The notes beneath the pieces are model-generated. The model did no database searches and was not told the origin of the DNA. It worked only from the letters and a program-made list of their open reading frames with translations. This document shows, one piece after another, positions 36,102 to 46,131 of a stretch of 64,000 nucleotides of DNA (position 1 is the stretch's first letter; each line of letters begins with the position of its first letter). Both the position numbers and the translations under genes were made by a program. This DNA is from Haemophilus parainfluenzae (GTDB lineage Bacteria; Pseudomonadota; Gammaproteobacteria; Enterobacterales; Pasteurellaceae), in NCBI RefSeq assembly GCF_014931395.1, contig NZ_CP063120.1, positions 479,501 to 543,500 on the forward strand. The letters run 5' to 3'.

Positions 36102-37331
36102 TTAAGCTTTTTTAATATCTATTTTAGCTAAGCCTTCTTTAAAAGCTAATCCATAACGTCTTGGTATTGACGCTTCAAATCTACCATTCTCTACTGTAGT
36201 TTCATAGCTGCAAACTTTAAATTCAGGCACACGAATAAAGGAATAATCAACATTGACCATAGGGGATATTTTTGAATATAACGTCCATCTTACTTTGCTC
36301 CCTTCTTCAAAAGAGGTTTTTGCATCAAAACTGCTCGCCCCCTCGCAATGCGCAATTTGGTAATCAGAATAAAACGCCCCTGGGAAAGGCTTGGCATCAC
36401 AGAAATTAAACACTCTATCGTGCGCAAACACATCTTGGCGAATATAGCCCCACAACTCTTCTGCAAGAAAATCCTGATCAGCAAAATGACGAGAATCGTA
36501 GCCCCTATCAACAAAACGTTGAATTCTCGCTTCCATATCAGGAACAGCGCCGGCTTTTGCTCCCCACATTCCAGCCAAAATAAGTGCTGTATGAGAACCT
36601 GAATCACGCATCGTATGGAATGAACGACCACTTTCAATCCATTCTGATACGGCTTCTGCTTCTCGGTGAGAGACCACGGAGTCAGCATCACGGAAGATAA
36701 CATACTCAGCTTCTGGATCATTAATTGCAAGAAAACGCCACATTGTACCAGGCCATTTATCCACAGGTGAAGTGACATACACCACTTCAGCACCATTATT
36801 TTTTAATCGTTGAATCGCTTCAGATGAAACTGAATCATCTACATAAAAACGGCATATCCAGTCAGGGAATAACATGGGAGATACTTGTGTATTTAATATC
36901 GCCGGCTCAACATATTTAGAATTATTTCCAAATAAAGAAAATGCGATAATTCGTTTACCATTTTTAGGCGCAGGCACAGGAACCATTTCCTGTGTTGGAG
37001 CTGGAATTTTTTTATCCTTAAGCTCAAGCGCTAAATTGCCATAAAAACCTGAGCGCTCCCAATCATCTACTGCACCATAAGCATGTGCCAATAAATCTAA
37101 AGCCGGAATATATTGCGCATCCACTTTTAATGTTTTTAATTCTGCCTCAATTGCCTCTTCCCATTTTAATTGTTGCAAATAAACATAAGCAATTTTATGA
37201 GAGTATTCGGGATTATTAGGATCAAGTAAGCAAAGCGTTTCAGCCAGCTTGACTGCTTCATCATATTCTTTATTTTCAAGTGAGGAAACGTAAGATCGCT
37301 CTAGCGCTTTTTGTGCGTCCATATTATTCAT
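36102..37331 (-). CDS. TPR plus glycosyltransferase-like protein, unassigned
   Basis: A 409-residue cytoplasmic protein (no signal or membrane segment). Residues about 5-105 form helical TPR-like repeats (EYDEAVKLAETLCLLDPNNP, then QLKWEEAIEAELKTL). Residues about 125-340 look like a GT-A glycosyltransferase: YVIFRDADSVVS has a DxD at D215/D217, followed by AEAVSEWIESGRSFHTMRD and DQDFLAEELW. I do not recognise a named family. Start may be the ATG at 37331 or 37322; neither has a clear ribosome site. It stands alone between dnaE and gpt, with no other sugar genes nearby. Confidence 0.65.
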   Translation of the reverse strand: MNNMDAQKALERSYVSSLENKEYDEAVKLAETLCLLDPNNPEYSHKIAYVYLQQLKWEEAIEAELKTLKVDAQYIPALDLLAHAYGAVDDWERSGFYGNLALELKDKKIPAPTQEMVPVPAPKNGKRIIAFSLFGNNSKYVEPAILNTQVSPMLFPDWICRFYVDDSVSSEAIQRLKNNGAEVVYVTSPVDKWPGTMWRFLAINDPEAEYVIFRDADSVVSHREAEAVSEWIESGRSFHTMRDSGSHTALILAGMWGAKAGAVPDMEARIQRFVDRGYDSRHFADQDFLAEELWGYIRQDVFAHDRVFNFCDAKPFPGAFYSDYQIAHCEGASSFDAKTSFEEGSKVRWTLYSKISPMVNVDYSFIRVPEFKVCSYETTVENGRFEASIPRRYGLAFKEGLAKIDIKKA

Positions 37332-37410
37332 AATCAAAATAAATTGGTCATAATTATTACGCCGGAACTATAAAAGCACCGGCGTAACGAAATTTTATAT
37401 TTAGGTTTTA

Positions 37411-37869
37411 TTATTTTCTTGCCAATGGTGGCACAAACGTTAAACCTAAATCCCAAGGTTGTTCAATCCAAGTATTTTGTGGAATATCAATCACATAATC
37501 ATCCACTAACTCAGCACCTGCAGGTTTTGCGAATACTGTGACGAATTTTGCTTTTGGATACATTTCACGAATTGCACGAGCAGTGTTGCCGGTATCTACC
37601 AAATCGTCTACCACGATCATTCCTTCACCATCACCACTTGCACGGTGTAATACTTTTAATGCACCTTGTTCATCGTGATCATAACTCGCAATACACACGG
37701 TTTCTACTAAACGAATATTTAATTCGCGAGCAAGTACCGCTGCTGGGAACAAACCACCACGGCTTACTGCGATGATACCTTTCCACTGAGTAGCAGGAAG
37801 TAAACGTTCCGCTAATTTGCGGGCATGCATTTGGAACATATCCCAAGTCACAACATATTTTTCGCTCAT
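37411..37869 (-). CDS. gpt: Xanthine-guanine phosphoribosyltransferase
   Basis: A 152-residue purine salvage enzyme, the same length as E. coli Gpt. The PRPP motif is [20 protein letters not shown] (about residues 83-102), and [18 protein letters not shown] binds pyrophosphate. It converts guanine and xanthine to GMP and XMP. It is divergent from pepD, as in H. influenzae. Confidence 0.96.
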   Translation of the reverse strand: MSEKYVVTWDMFQMHARKLAERLLPATQWKGIIAVSRGGLFPAAVLARELNIRLVETVCIASYDHDEQGALKVLHRASGDGEGMIVVDDLVDTGNTARAIREMYPKAKFVTVFAKPAGAELVDDYVIDIPQNTWIEQPWDLGLTFVPPLARK

Positions 37870-37915
37870 AACAAATACCTTAAACTTTGTCGCTAAATAA
37901 AAAAATTGCGGAATT

Positions 37916-37945
37916 TTAACCTGAATTGGCGTTTTATGCTATGAT
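37916..37945 (+). promoter_or_regulatory. Possible pepD promoter
   Basis: TTAACC, an 18-base spacer and TATGAT at 37940-37945, about 36 bases before the pepD ATG. The -10 is good and the -35 is weak. TTGCGGAA and TTTCCGCAA arms also flank it as a loose dyad. Confidence 0.4.
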
Positions 37946-37980
37946 TTCCGCAAAAATTTTAATGAAAAAAGGAGTTCATT

Positions 37981-39429
37981 ATGTCAGAAATTACCACATT
38001 ACAACCGCAATTACTTTGGAAATGGTTTGATCAAATTTGTGCGATTCCACATCCTTCTCATCACGAAGATGCACTCGCGACCTTTATTGTTAACTGGGCG
38101 AAAGAAAAACAATTTTTTGCTGAGCGTGATGAAGCCGGTAATGTATTAATTCGTAAACCTGCCACAGCAGGAATGGAAAACAGCCAACCTGTTGTCTTAC
38201 AGGCACATTTAGATATGGTGCCACAAGCCAATGAAGGCAATCCGCATAATTTTACCCAAGACCCTATTCGCCCTTATATCGACGGTGATTGGGTAAAAGC
38301 GCAAGGTACGACACTTGGCGCGGATAACGGTATTGGTTTAGCCTCGACCTTAGCGGTATTAGAAAGTACCGATATTGCACACCCACCACTTGAAGTGTTA
38401 CTCACCATGACTGAAGAAACCGGCATGGATGGTGCCGTACACCTTCGTCGTAACTGGTTAAAATCGGAAATCTTAATTAATACCGACACCGAAGAAATCG
38501 GTGAAATCTATATTGGTTGTGCTGGTGGGGTAAATGCTAATGTTGAGTTACCTGTTCACCGTGAAAACAATCCATTTACCCATAGTTTGCAAATTAATTT
38601 AAAAGGTTTACGTGGTGGTCATTCAGGCTGCGATATTCACACCACACGCGCAAATGCAATTAAAGTTTTATCGCGCTTATTAGCAAAACTCTCACAAAAT
38701 CAACCGCACTTTGCTCTTGCAGAAATTCGTGGTGGCTCAATTCGTAATGCGATTCCACGTGAGGCGGCTGCGACAATCTGTTTCAATCATGATGTAGAAA
38801 GCGTAAAAAGTGCGGTCAAAAATTTTGAAATTTTATTGAAAGAAGAGCTTGCTATTGCTGAACCAAACTTAACTTTAACCGTTGAGCAAGTTGAAAATCC
38901 ACAACAAACTTTCACGCTTGAATGCACTCAAAAAGTGATTAATTTGCTGAACGTATTACCAAACGGTGTCATCCGCAATAGCGATGTGATTAAAAATGTC
39001 GTGGAAAGCTCATTAAGTATTGGTGTGTTAAAAACCCTTGAAGATAAAATCGAAGGCACGATTCTTATTCGCTCATTGATTGAAAGCGGTAAAGAATATG
39101 TAGAAGACACCTTAACCTCACTCGCTAAACTCACGGGGGCAACAGTTGAATTTTCAGGTTCTTACCCAGGTTGGAAACCAGTAAATGACACCGCAATTTT
39201 GACATTAATGAAAAACCATTATACAGAAGTGCTTGGCAAAGAGCCTGTTATTAAAGTGATTCATGCAGGGCTTGAATGTGGCTTATTGAAAGAACATTAT
39301 CCAAATATTGATATGATTTCTGTAGGGCCAACTATTCGCAATGCGCATTCGCCTGATGAAAAAGTCCAAATTTCAACAGTACAAACTTACTGGGAATTAC
39401 TCACTAAAGTCTTAGCGGATATTAAATAA
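37981..39429 (+). CDS. pepD: Aminoacyl-histidine dipeptidase (peptidase D)
   Basis: A 482-residue M20 metallopeptidase that cleaves Xaa-His and other dipeptides. Zinc ligands are visible in QAHLDMVPQ (about residue 80), [22 protein letters not shown] and HAGLECG, with the late histidine in NAHSPDE. AAAGGAG precedes the ATG. Two uptake words lie inside (near 38703 and 38810). A bidirectional terminator separates it from htpX. Confidence 0.95.
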   Translation: MSEITTLQPQLLWKWFDQICAIPHPSHHEDALATFIVNWAKEKQFFAERDEAGNVLIRKPATAGMENSQPVVLQAHLDMVPQANEGNPHNFTQDPIRPYIDGDWVKAQGTTLGADNGIGLASTLAVLESTDIAHPPLEVLLTMTEETGMDGAVHLRRNWLKSEILINTDTEEIGEIYIGCAGGVNANVELPVHRENNPFTHSLQINLKGLRGGHSGCDIHTTRANAIKVLSRLLAKLSQNQPHFALAEIRGGSIRNAIPREAAATICFNHDVESVKSAVKNFEILLKEELAIAEPNLTLTVEQVENPQQTFTLECTQKVINLLNVLPNGVIRNSDVIKNVVESSLSIGVLKTLEDKIEGTILIRSLIESGKEYVEDTLTSLAKLTGATVEFSGSYPGWKPVNDTAILTLMKNHYTEVLGKEPVIKVIHAGLECGLLKEHYPNIDMISVGPTIRNAHSPDEKVQISTVQTYWELLTKVLADIK

Positions 39430-39440
39430 TCTACAAATAA

Positions 39441-39469
39441 AAAGGGCTAAATATTACATTTAGCCCTTT
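39441..39469. terminator. Bidirectional terminator between pepD and htpX
   Basis: AAAGGGCTAAAT and ATTTAGCCCTTT are perfect 12-base arms around ATTAC, with ATTTTTT on the plus side and TTATTTGT on the minus side. It serves both convergent genes. Confidence 0.85.
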
Positions 39470-39481
39470 ATTTTTTATCTT

Positions 39482-40330
39482 TTATAAACTACGTAATGCT
39501 TCGATACGTTTTTCAAGTGGAGGATGGCTCATAAAGAGTTCGCTACGTTTGCCGTTAATCATAAAGGCATTAAGTGAACCTTCCATCTCTTGAGGCTCAT
39601 GAATTTGTTGTAGACGTTGCAGTGCCGCAATCATTTTTTCTTTACCTACAAGCTGTGCGGAGCCAGCATCTGCACGATATTCACGATAACGTGAGAACCA
39701 CATCGCGATAATGCTTGCTAAAATACCAAATACAATTTCTAACACCATTGAAACCAAGAAGTAAATGCCTGAGCTGCGGCTTTCTTCATCGCCATTACGA
39801 GAACTTGCCACCACATTAGCAATTACACGAGATAAGAAAATCACAAAGGTATTCAATACGCCTTGTAATAAAGTCATGGTCACCATATCGCCATTCGCAA
39901 TGTGGGAGACTTCGTGAGCTAATACCGCTTCAGCTTCTTCTTCCGTCATGGAGTTTAATAAGCCTGTACTAATCGCTACTAAAGAATTGTTTTTTGTTGC
40001 CCCTGTAGCAAAAGCATTCGCATCATTAGAATGGTAGATCGCCACATCTGGCATTGGGATGCCTGCTTGTTGCGCTTGACGGCGTACCGTTTCTACCAAC
40101 CAACGTTCAGCTTGATTACGAGGTTCGGTAATCACTTCCGCGCCCACAGAGCGCAATGCCATGGTTTTTGATAAAAATAACGAAATCAATGATCCGGCAA
40201 AACCAAAAAGCATCGCCATAATTAAAATGCCACCTGTACTATTACCCGCAATACCGGTCACATTTAAAATAATCCCTAACACAAGCATTACAGCAAAGTT
40301 AGTGGCTAAAAATAAAAGGATTCGCATCAT
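39482..40330 (-). CDS. htpX: HtpX, membrane zinc metalloprotease
   Basis: A 282-residue M48B protease with two N-terminal membrane segments (about 3-55), the zinc site HEVSH in [12 protein letters not shown] (about residues 140), two more hydrophobic segments (about 155-215), and the third ligand in EYRADAGSA. It degrades damaged membrane proteins. I chose the ATG at 40330 with GAGGAA 7 bases upstream; the open frame further out has no ribosome site. Confidence 0.94.
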   Translation of the reverse strand: MMRILLFLATNFAVMLVLGIILNVTGIAGNSTGGILIMAMLFGFAGSLISLFLSKTMALRSVGAEVITEPRNQAERWLVETVRRQAQQAGIPMPDVAIYHSNDANAFATGATKNNSLVAISTGLLNSMTEEEAEAVLAHEVSHIANGDMVTMTLLQGVLNTFVIFLSRVIANVVASSRNGDEESRSSGIYFLVSMVLEIVFGILASIIAMWFSRYREYRADAGSAQLVGKEKMIAALQRLQQIHEPQEMEGSLNAFMINGKRSELFMSHPPLEKRIEALRSL

Positions 40331-40411
40331 AATAAAGTTCCTCAATAAAATAGAAAGTAAACACTGCAATAATGGAGAATTTTTTACAAAATTCAAGGTT
40401 AAACAAATAAT

Positions 40412-40978
40412 TTATTGTAAATCTTCTAAGGTATTAAAATTTACAAATCGTCCTTCTTGTTCGTCAAATTGGACAGCAACCGCGCCATTTTTGTTCATAA
40501 ATTGTAATAAGCGACGTTCGCCCTCGTTTAAATAAGCACGTAACTTCTCTTTAAGCTGAACGGACATCAAACAAAATGTCGGGTGTTCACGCTCTTTATC
40601 TTTTGCATAAGCTATTAAAGTGCGGTCATTTTTAACCGCACTTTTTAGTTTTTCTAATAAGTTTTGTGGAAAATACGGGCTATCGCAGGGCACAAAAAGT
40701 ACAAAATCTGTTTTAGCTTGTTCGAGCGCTGTCAGCATACCGCTCAACGGTCCCTGAAAATCAGGCAATTCATCTGAAAATACGGGAACCCCCCATTGAG
40801 CATACTCCGTATGGTGACGATTAGCATTAATCGATATATCAACTACTTGGGGTTGTAAGCGCTCAATCACATGACTAATTAACGGTTTATTTTGTAAAAG
40901 CTGTAAGCCTTTATCCGCCCCATTCATTCTCCGTGCTTTTCCGCCAGCCAAAATAACCGCACTTATTGTGTATTCCAT
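40412..40978 (-). CDS. mobA: MobA, molybdenum cofactor guanylyltransferase
   Basis: A 188-residue nucleotidyltransferase with LAGGKARRMNGADKGL (residues 10-25), FSDELPDFQGPLSGML and PCDSPYFP. It links GMP to molybdopterin to make MGD, with MobB (17342-17851) as helper. It contains two uptake words facing each other at 40618-40646, coding for the KSAVKNDRTL stretch. It is divergent from yihD. Confidence 0.94.
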   Translation of the reverse strand: MEYTISAVILAGGKARRMNGADKGLQLLQNKPLISHVIERLQPQVVDISINANRHHTEYAQWGVPVFSDELPDFQGPLSGMLTALEQAKTDFVLFVPCDSPYFPQNLLEKLKSAVKNDRTLIAYAKDKEREHPTFCLMSVQLKEKLRAYLNEGERRLLQFMNKNGAVAVQFDEQEGRFVNFNTLEDLQ

Positions 40979-41044
40979 ATTTTCTTATTGCCTTATTTGA
41001 AGTATGATCTAGCCTTATTTTTCTCCATTTAAAAGGAAATAGCA

Positions 41045-41311
41045 ATGAAATGTAAGCGTTTAAATGAAGTTTTGGAACTTTTACAACCTTACTGGTCTAA
41101 AGACCCAGATCTTAGCTTGCTACAAATTTTGCAAAAAATTGCTGATGAAGCAGGTTTCGATAAGCCCGTGGCAGAATTATCTGATGAAGTGATTATTTAT
41201 CATTTAAAAATGCATGGCACAGATAAGTTTGAGCCAATTCCTGGCATCAAAAAAGATTATGAAGAAGATTTTAAAACCGCATTGTTAAAAGCGCGCGGAA
41301 TTATTAAATAA
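41045..41311 (+). CDS. yihD: YihD family protein (DUF1040)
   Basis: An 88-residue small protein, all helical by composition. It starts [20 protein letters not shown] and matches E. coli YihD, of unknown function. It is 9 bases upstream of dsbA, the same pairing as in E. coli, and is probably co-transcribed with it. AAAGGAAATAGCA precedes the ATG. Confidence 0.9.
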   Translation: MKCKRLNEVLELLQPYWSKDPDLSLLQILQKIADEAGFDKPVAELSDEVIIYHLKMHGTDKFEPIPGIKKDYEEDFKTALLKARGIIK

Positions 41312-41320
41312 GGAAAACAA

Positions 41321-41926
41321 ATGAAAAAATTTTTATTTTTACTCGGTGCTTTATTTTCATTTAACGCATTCGCAGCTAATTTAGAAGAAGGTAAACAATA
41401 CGTTCAAGTGGGTCAAACCGCTTCTGCACAGCCTGAAGTGATTGAATTTTTCTCTTTCTACTGCCCGCATTGCTATGCCTTTGAAATGGAATACCACATT
41501 CCAAAACAAGTTGCAGAAAGCTTACCAAAAGGCACTGAATTTAAACAATATCATGTTAACTTCTTAGGTCGTCAATCTGAAAACCTCACTCGTGCATGGG
41601 CATTAGCGATGGCACTTGGTGCAGAAAGCAAAGTGAAAGCGCCTTTATTCGAAGCGGCACAGCAAGATAAATTAAGCTCAATGGACGATATTCGTAAAAT
41701 CTTCATTGATAACGGTGTGACTGCTGAACAATTTGATAACAACATCAACAGCTTTGCTGTAAACGGTTTAGTGAATAAACAAGTGAATGCGGCTGAGCAG
41801 TTTAAAGTACATGGCGTACCTGATTTCTATGTAAATGGCAAATATCGTGTGAACCCTGAAGGCTTAAATTACGATGATTTCGTCAAAGATTATGTAGAAA
41901 CCGTGAAAGGTTTATTGCAAAAATAA
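41321..41926 (+). CDS. dsbA: DsbA, periplasmic disulfide oxidase
   Basis: A 201-residue thioredoxin-fold protein with a signal peptide (cleavage after FNAFA, residue 19). The active site CPHC is at residues 48-51 in FFSFYCPHCYAF, with the cis-proline loop GVPDFYVNGKY. It introduces disulfides in exported proteins and is reoxidised by DsbB (not here). H. influenzae calls it Por. GGAAAACAA precedes the ATG. Confidence 0.95.
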   Translation: MKKFLFLLGALFSFNAFAANLEEGKQYVQVGQTASAQPEVIEFFSFYCPHCYAFEMEYHIPKQVAESLPKGTEFKQYHVNFLGRQSENLTRAWALAMALGAESKVKAPLFEAAQQDKLSSMDDIRKIFIDNGVTAEQFDNNINSFAVNGLVNKQVNAAEQFKVHGVPDFYVNGKYRVNPEGLNYDDFVKDYVETVKGLLQK

Positions 41927-41979
41927 AAAAAAATTGGTTTAATGCCTGCCGTTTTTAAATATAAAGAAGAGAGATGATT

Positions 41980-42315
41980 ATGGCTGCTAGTTTCAGTGTT
42001 ACTCGTCGTTTTTTTGACGACAAAAACTACCCACGCGGATTTTCCCGTCACGGTGATTATACAATCAAAGAATCCCAAGTATTAGAGCAATATGGTCAAG
42101 CGTTTAAAGCATTAGATTCAGGCGAGCGCAAGCCAGCGACAAAAGAAGAAAAAGAATTTGTTGCATTTTGCCGTGGTGAACGTGCACCGGAAACTTTCTT
42201 CGAAAAAACCTGGAATAAATATCGTACTCGCATTAACACAACAAAACGTGTTTACACCTTATCAGGTGATGTGAGCGAAGCGGCTTCTGGCGGCGAAGAT
42301 TATTCTGGCGAATAA
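41980..42315 (+). CDS. maoP: MaoP (YifE), DUF413 protein
   Basis: A 111-residue protein. [20 protein letters not shown] and RHGDYTIKE match E. coli YifE/MaoP, which with the maoS site organises the Ori macrodomain. I chose the second ATG (41980), which aligns with the E. coli N-terminus and has GAGAG 6 bases upstream; an ATG two codons earlier is possible. I did not find a maoS site. A terminator follows at 42324. Confidence 0.9.
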   Translation: MAASFSVTRRFFDDKNYPRGFSRHGDYTIKESQVLEQYGQAFKALDSGERKPATKEEKEFVAFCRGERAPETFFEKTWNKYRTRINTTKRVYTLSGDVSEAASGGEDYSGE

Positions 42316-42323
42316 TACATTTT

Positions 42324-42349
42324 AAAAGGCAGGCAGAAGCTTGCCTTTT
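42324..42349 (+). terminator. Terminator after maoP
   Basis: AAAAGGCA and TGCCTTTT form the stem around GGCAGAAGCT (which can partly pair), followed by GCTTTTTT. Confidence 0.8.
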
Positions 42350-42415
42350 GCTTTTTTACTCAATCCCCATGTTTGCCAAGGGCTGGGGATATTTATCATT
42401 CAAACGTAAACATCA

Positions 42416-43507
42416 ATGCAACTACCCATTTCCCAATATACCGAACTCCTGCAAAAAAAGACTGAAAAACTGACCGCACTTTTGCAGCCTTTTAACGCCC
42501 CAGAAATAGCCGTGTTTGATTCGCCAACCAGCCATTATCGGATGCGTGCAGAATTTCGTATTTGGCATGATAAAGGCGATTTTTATCACATCATGTTTGA
42601 TCAAAGCACCTTGCAGCGCTATCGAGTTGATGAGTTTCCAATTGCCAGCAAACTGATCAATCGCATGATGAAAGCCTTATTACCGTTGTTAAAAACGCAG
42701 GAAGTGCTTTATAAAAAACTGTTTCAAATTGATTATTTGAGCACACTCAGCAATAAGATCATTGTGAGCCTGCTTTACCACAAGCAACTCACGGAAGAAT
42801 GGCAAAGCGCTGCAGCAAACCTAAAAAGTGAATTACAACAACTTGGTTTTGATGTGCAGCTGATTGGTCGTGCGAATAAACAAAAAATCTGTTTAGAGCA
42901 AGATTTTGTTGATGAAGTATTACCGGTAAAAGGGCGTAATTATGTTTATCGCCAAGTAGAAAATAGTTTCACTCAACCTAATGCAGCGGTGAATTGCAAG
43001 ATGTTGGAATGGGCGATTGATTGCACTCAAGGTTCTCAAGGTGATTTATTAGAGCTGTATTGTGGTAACGGCAATTTCTCTATTGCCCTTGCACAAAACT
43101 TCCGCAAAGTACTTGCTACTGAAATCGCCAAGCCATCCGTGGCTGCCGCACAATTTAATATTGCGGAAAATGCGATCGATAATCTGCAAATTATTCGTAT
43201 GTCCGCAGAAGAATTTACCCAAGCAATGAATGGCCTACGTGAGTTTAATCGCTTAAAAGGCATTGATTTAAAAGCCTATCAATGCAATACGATTTTTGTT
43301 GATCCACCACGCGCGGGACTTGATCCAGATACAGTGAAACTGGTACAGAATTACGATCGTATTTTATACATCTCCTGCAATCCACATACCCTTTGTGAGA
43401 ATTTGCAAACCCTAAGCCAAACCCACCGCATTGAAAAAGCGGCGCTGTTTGATCAATTCCCTTACACAGATCATATGGAAAGCGGTGTATGGCTGGTGAG
43501 AAAATAA
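42416..43507 (+). CDS. trmA: TrmA, tRNA (uracil-54-C5)-methyltransferase
   Basis: A 363-residue SAM-dependent enzyme that makes ribothymidine at tRNA position 54. The SAM-binding motif is [18 protein letters not shown] (about residues 210-227), the substrate loop is [10 protein letters not shown], the catalytic cysteine is in YISCNPHTL (about 322) and the base glutamate in HMESGVWL near the end. It overlaps rsmJ by 19 bases. An uptake word is near 42472. Confidence 0.96.
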   Translation: MQLPISQYTELLQKKTEKLTALLQPFNAPEIAVFDSPTSHYRMRAEFRIWHDKGDFYHIMFDQSTLQRYRVDEFPIASKLINRMMKALLPLLKTQEVLYKKLFQIDYLSTLSNKIIVSLLYHKQLTEEWQSAAANLKSELQQLGFDVQLIGRANKQKICLEQDFVDEVLPVKGRNYVYRQVENSFTQPNAAVNCKMLEWAIDCTQGSQGDLLELYCGNGNFSIALAQNFRKVLATEIAKPSVAAAQFNIAENAIDNLQIIRMSAEEFTQAMNGLREFNRLKGIDLKAYQCNTIFVDPPRAGLDPDTVKLVQNYDRILYISCNPHTLCENLQTLSQTHRIEKAALFDQFPYTDHMESGVWLVRK

Positions 43508-44256
43508 AAATTCAACTGCTTGCCGAAGAGGGAAAATTATCAGAATTGACCGCACTTTGCGCCCCTCTTGGTATCGAGCATTGCACTGAAAGTCCGCTCG
43601 CATTGGTGCAAACTGAAACTCATCTCGCCTTGCGTAAGCTAGACGAGCCCAAATTGGGCGATGTGTTTGTGGATTTCGTAGCTGGAGCCATGGCGCATCG
43701 TCGTAAATTTGGCGGTGGACGTGGCGAAGCTATTGCCAAAGCTGTAGGCATTAAGGGTGCAGAATTGCCGAGCGTGATTGATGCCACAGCAGGACTTGGT
43801 CGAGATGCGTTTGTTTTAGCTTCTATCGGTTGCCAAGTGCGTTTAGTGGAGCGTCATCCGGTAGTATATTTACTATTGCAGGATGGCCTCAATCGAGCCT
43901 ATCAGGATGCAGAAATAGGCGAAATGATGCAACAAAATATGCGTTTACTAGATGTTCATCATATTGCCGAACTTGATCCACAAACCGAGAGTGCCGATGT
44001 GGTGTATTTAGACCCAATGTATCCACACAAGCAAAAATCCGCTCTAGTCAAAAAAGAAATGCGTGTATTCCAACATTTGGTTGGTGCCGACTTGGATGCT
44101 GATGAGCTCTTGACACCTGCGCTACAATTAGCCCTTAAACGTGTGGTGGTAAAACGTCCTGATTATGCGGAGTTTTTAGCGCAAAAAGCCCCCCATGTCA
44201 GTCGTGAAACCAAAAACCACCGCTTTGATATCTATATGGGGGAAGCACAATGTTAA
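43489..44256 (+). CDS. rsmJ: RsmJ, 16S rRNA (guanine-1516-N2)-methyltransferase
   Basis: A 255-residue SAM-dependent rRNA methyltransferase of the YhiQ family. It shows [15 protein letters not shown] (about residues 99-113), [18 protein letters not shown], and the catalytic block [20 protein letters not shown]. The ATG lies inside the trmA end, and the stop overlaps the rseC start by 7 bases. So trmA, rsmJ and rseC are one operon. An uptake word is near 43549. Confidence 0.95.
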   Translation: MAGEKIKIQLLAEEGKLSELTALCAPLGIEHCTESPLALVQTETHLALRKLDEPKLGDVFVDFVAGAMAHRRKFGGGRGEAIAKAVGIKGAELPSVIDATAGLGRDAFVLASIGCQVRLVERHPVVYLLLQDGLNRAYQDAEIGEMMQQNMRLLDVHHIAELDPQTESADVVYLDPMYPHKQKSALVKKEMRVFQHLVGADLDADELLTPALQLALKRVVVKRPDYAEFLAQKAPHVSRETKNHRFDIYMGEAQC

Positions 44257-44690
44257 AAGAAAGTGCCATTGTGATGAGCTATGATGCGGAAACTGGTCTT
44301 GCTAAAGTGAAATGTCAGTCACAAAGTGCTTGTGGGGCTTGCTCGGCTAGAGAAGCCTGTGGAACAGCCTCCCTTTCTGAACTCAATGGAAAACGGGGCG
44401 AGCATATCTTCACGCTAGAAACCATCACGCCACTGCGCACGGGTCAAATGGTGGAGATCGGTCTAGAAGAGAAATCTATGCTTTTCTCCGCACTATTAAT
44501 GTATATTGTGCCACTTTTCACTCTATTGATTGCAACATTACTTTCCAACTATATCAGTGAAAATGAACTTATCCGTGCGATTTTAATCTTTATGTTGACC
44601 GCACTTTCCTTTGTCATGGTTAAACGTTACACCCGAAAACTTGGCCAACAAACGGAATTTCAACCTGTATTGTTGAGAGTATTGTCCTAA
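44250..44690 (+). CDS. rseC: RseC, SoxR-reducing / sigma-E modulating membrane protein
   Basis: A 146-residue protein with an N-terminal cytoplasmic domain bearing four clustered cysteines ([17 protein letters not shown], about residues 23-39) and two membrane segments (about 78-98 and 105-124). It matches RseC/RsxC-partner proteins. In E. coli rseC is in the rpoE operon; here it is 24 kb away, in the trmA-rsmJ operon. An uptake word is near 44600. Confidence 0.88.
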   Translation: MLKESAIVMSYDAETGLAKVKCQSQSACGACSAREACGTASLSELNGKRGEHIFTLETITPLRTGQMVEIGLEEKSMLFSALLMYIVPLFTLLIATLLSNYISENELIRAILIFMLTALSFVMVKRYTRKLGQQTEFQPVLLRVLS

Positions 44691-44763
44691 ATAAAAAGAA
44701 CGGTTAAAAACAATTAAATTTTCAACCGCTCTTTTGTACTTTAAGCTTATTACTACTCGAAAG

Positions 44764-44783
44764 GCCTACATAAAGATGTAGGC
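44764..44783. terminator. Terminator between rseC and the abgA-like gene
   Basis: GCCTACAT and ATGTAGGC are perfect arms around AAAG, followed on the plus strand by TTTTCTATT. It lies in the convergent gap; the plus-strand use is better supported. Confidence 0.65.
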
Positions 44784-44790
44784 TTTTCTA

Positions 44791-46062
44791 TTAAGATAAT
44801 AATCTTTGTACTAAAGAAGTATAAATATTAACCCCAGTAAGTAATTGATTTTCATCAAAATCGAATTCAGCTTCATGATGACCTGCTGTGCGATCTGCAC
44901 CAAGAATGAAGTAAATAGCTTTGCCCCCATGTTCTTGTACACGTCTACCTAAAATTGTCGCATCTTCACTTGCATTGAAAGCATAATCTGAATTTACGTT
45001 ATTTATTTGTGGTTGTTCAAGGGATATTTCTTCGATGAGTTTTATAAGTTCAACATCGTTATTCATATCCACTGCTTCACCTACAATTTCAGTTTCATAC
45101 GCTACATCAAAACTTATGGAGATACCTTTGGCTATTTGCATGACTTGTTCAGTCATGTATTCATTAATTGCTTTATTTTCTCCCCGCACTTCTAATTGTA
45201 ATTCAGCAGAGGATGGAATGACATTTCGTCCTTCACCCGCTTTTAGCACCCCTACATTAATTCTTGTCATGCCTTCACCATGGCGTGCAATACCATGAAG
45301 TTGAGTGACTGTATGCGCTGCAGCTAATAAAGCATTACGACCTAAATGAGGGGCAGCACCTGCATGTGCAGGTTTACCTTTATAGCGAATATCAATTTTT
45401 GTAGTGGAAAGAAAATTTCTTGGATTAGCAATAACTGTGCCTGTATTCGCACAAAAACTAATGTGTGAAGAAGCAAAATAATCTGCATCATCAATTATGC
45501 CACTTTGTGCAATAGCTGCTGCACCTCGAACACCTTCTTCTGCTGGTTGGAATACAATTTTTACTTTTCCAGTGAGTTTATCTTTGTTCTGAGCGATCCA
45601 TAATGCAACACCTAAACCTATTGTAATATGTGAATCATGTCCACAAGCATGCATAAAACCATCGTTAATTGAGGCAAAACCTTCTTTATTTGGAATATGC
45701 TCGGATGAGCGAGTTTCCGTTACATTTACACAGTCGATATCAAAACGCAACGCGATGGTTTTTCCTGGTTTACCTGAATCAAATAATGCCACACAACCAG
45801 TGTACCCTTCCATTTTTTCGAGCCATTTTTCATTGGCTCCATAGGCTTTTGCATTAGCTAAACCTTTATCTACTAAGGCTTTTTTTCGTCCACGAACAAA
45901 GTCTGGATTTATAATTTGTTTGCCAAGAAAAATTTCAAAACAACCTAAGCCTTCCAAGTAATCCGCAATGCGAGAAGTTGTCCAAAATTCACTCCAACCA
46001 ATTTCTGGAAAACGATGAAATTCACGCCGCCATTTAACAAGTTGATTTAAATCTAAGTTCAT
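44791..46062 (-). CDS. AbgA-like M20 amidohydrolase
   Basis: A 423-residue M20D metallo-amidohydrolase. Metal ligands are in HACGHDSHITIGLG (about residues 137-150), QPAEEGVRGAAAI and the late AGHHEAEFDFDE. GYTGCVALFDSGKPGKTIAL and RFDIDCVNVTET are typical of AbgA, the A subunit of p-aminobenzoyl-glutamate hydrolase. No abgB partner is present, and the carrier next to it is of the DcuC and not AbgT family, so the real substrate may be another N-acyl amino acid or peptide. It is separated from the carrier gene by a hairpin. Confidence 0.8.
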   Translation of the reverse strand: MNLDLNQLVKWRREFHRFPEIGWSEFWTTSRIADYLEGLGCFEIFLGKQIINPDFVRGRKKALVDKGLANAKAYGANEKWLEKMEGYTGCVALFDSGKPGKTIALRFDIDCVNVTETRSSEHIPNKEGFASINDGFMHACGHDSHITIGLGVALWIAQNKDKLTGKVKIVFQPAEEGVRGAAAIAQSGIIDDADYFASSHISFCANTGTVIANPRNFLSTTKIDIRYKGKPAHAGAAPHLGRNALLAAAHTVTQLHGIARHGEGMTRINVGVLKAGEGRNVIPSSAELQLEVRGENKAINEYMTEQVMQIAKGISISFDVAYETEIVGEAVDMNNDVELIKLIEEISLEQPQINNVNSDYAFNASEDATILGRRVQEHGGKAIYFILGADRTAGHHEAEFDFDENQLLTGVNIYTSLVQRLLS

Positions 46063-46094
46063 TTTTTCTCCTTTAAAAGTCTATAAAAACAGAC

Positions 46095-46113
46095 CGCACT
46101 TAAATAAAGTGCG
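46095..46113 (-). terminator. Uptake-word hairpin between the DcuC-like gene and the AbgA-like gene
   Basis: CGCACTT and AAGTGCG pair around AAATA; on the minus strand the hairpin is followed by TCTGTTTTTATAG. Only the left arm is a perfect uptake word. It could partly end the carrier transcript. Confidence 0.5.
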
Positions 46114-46131
46114 ACCAATTTTTTACTATTT

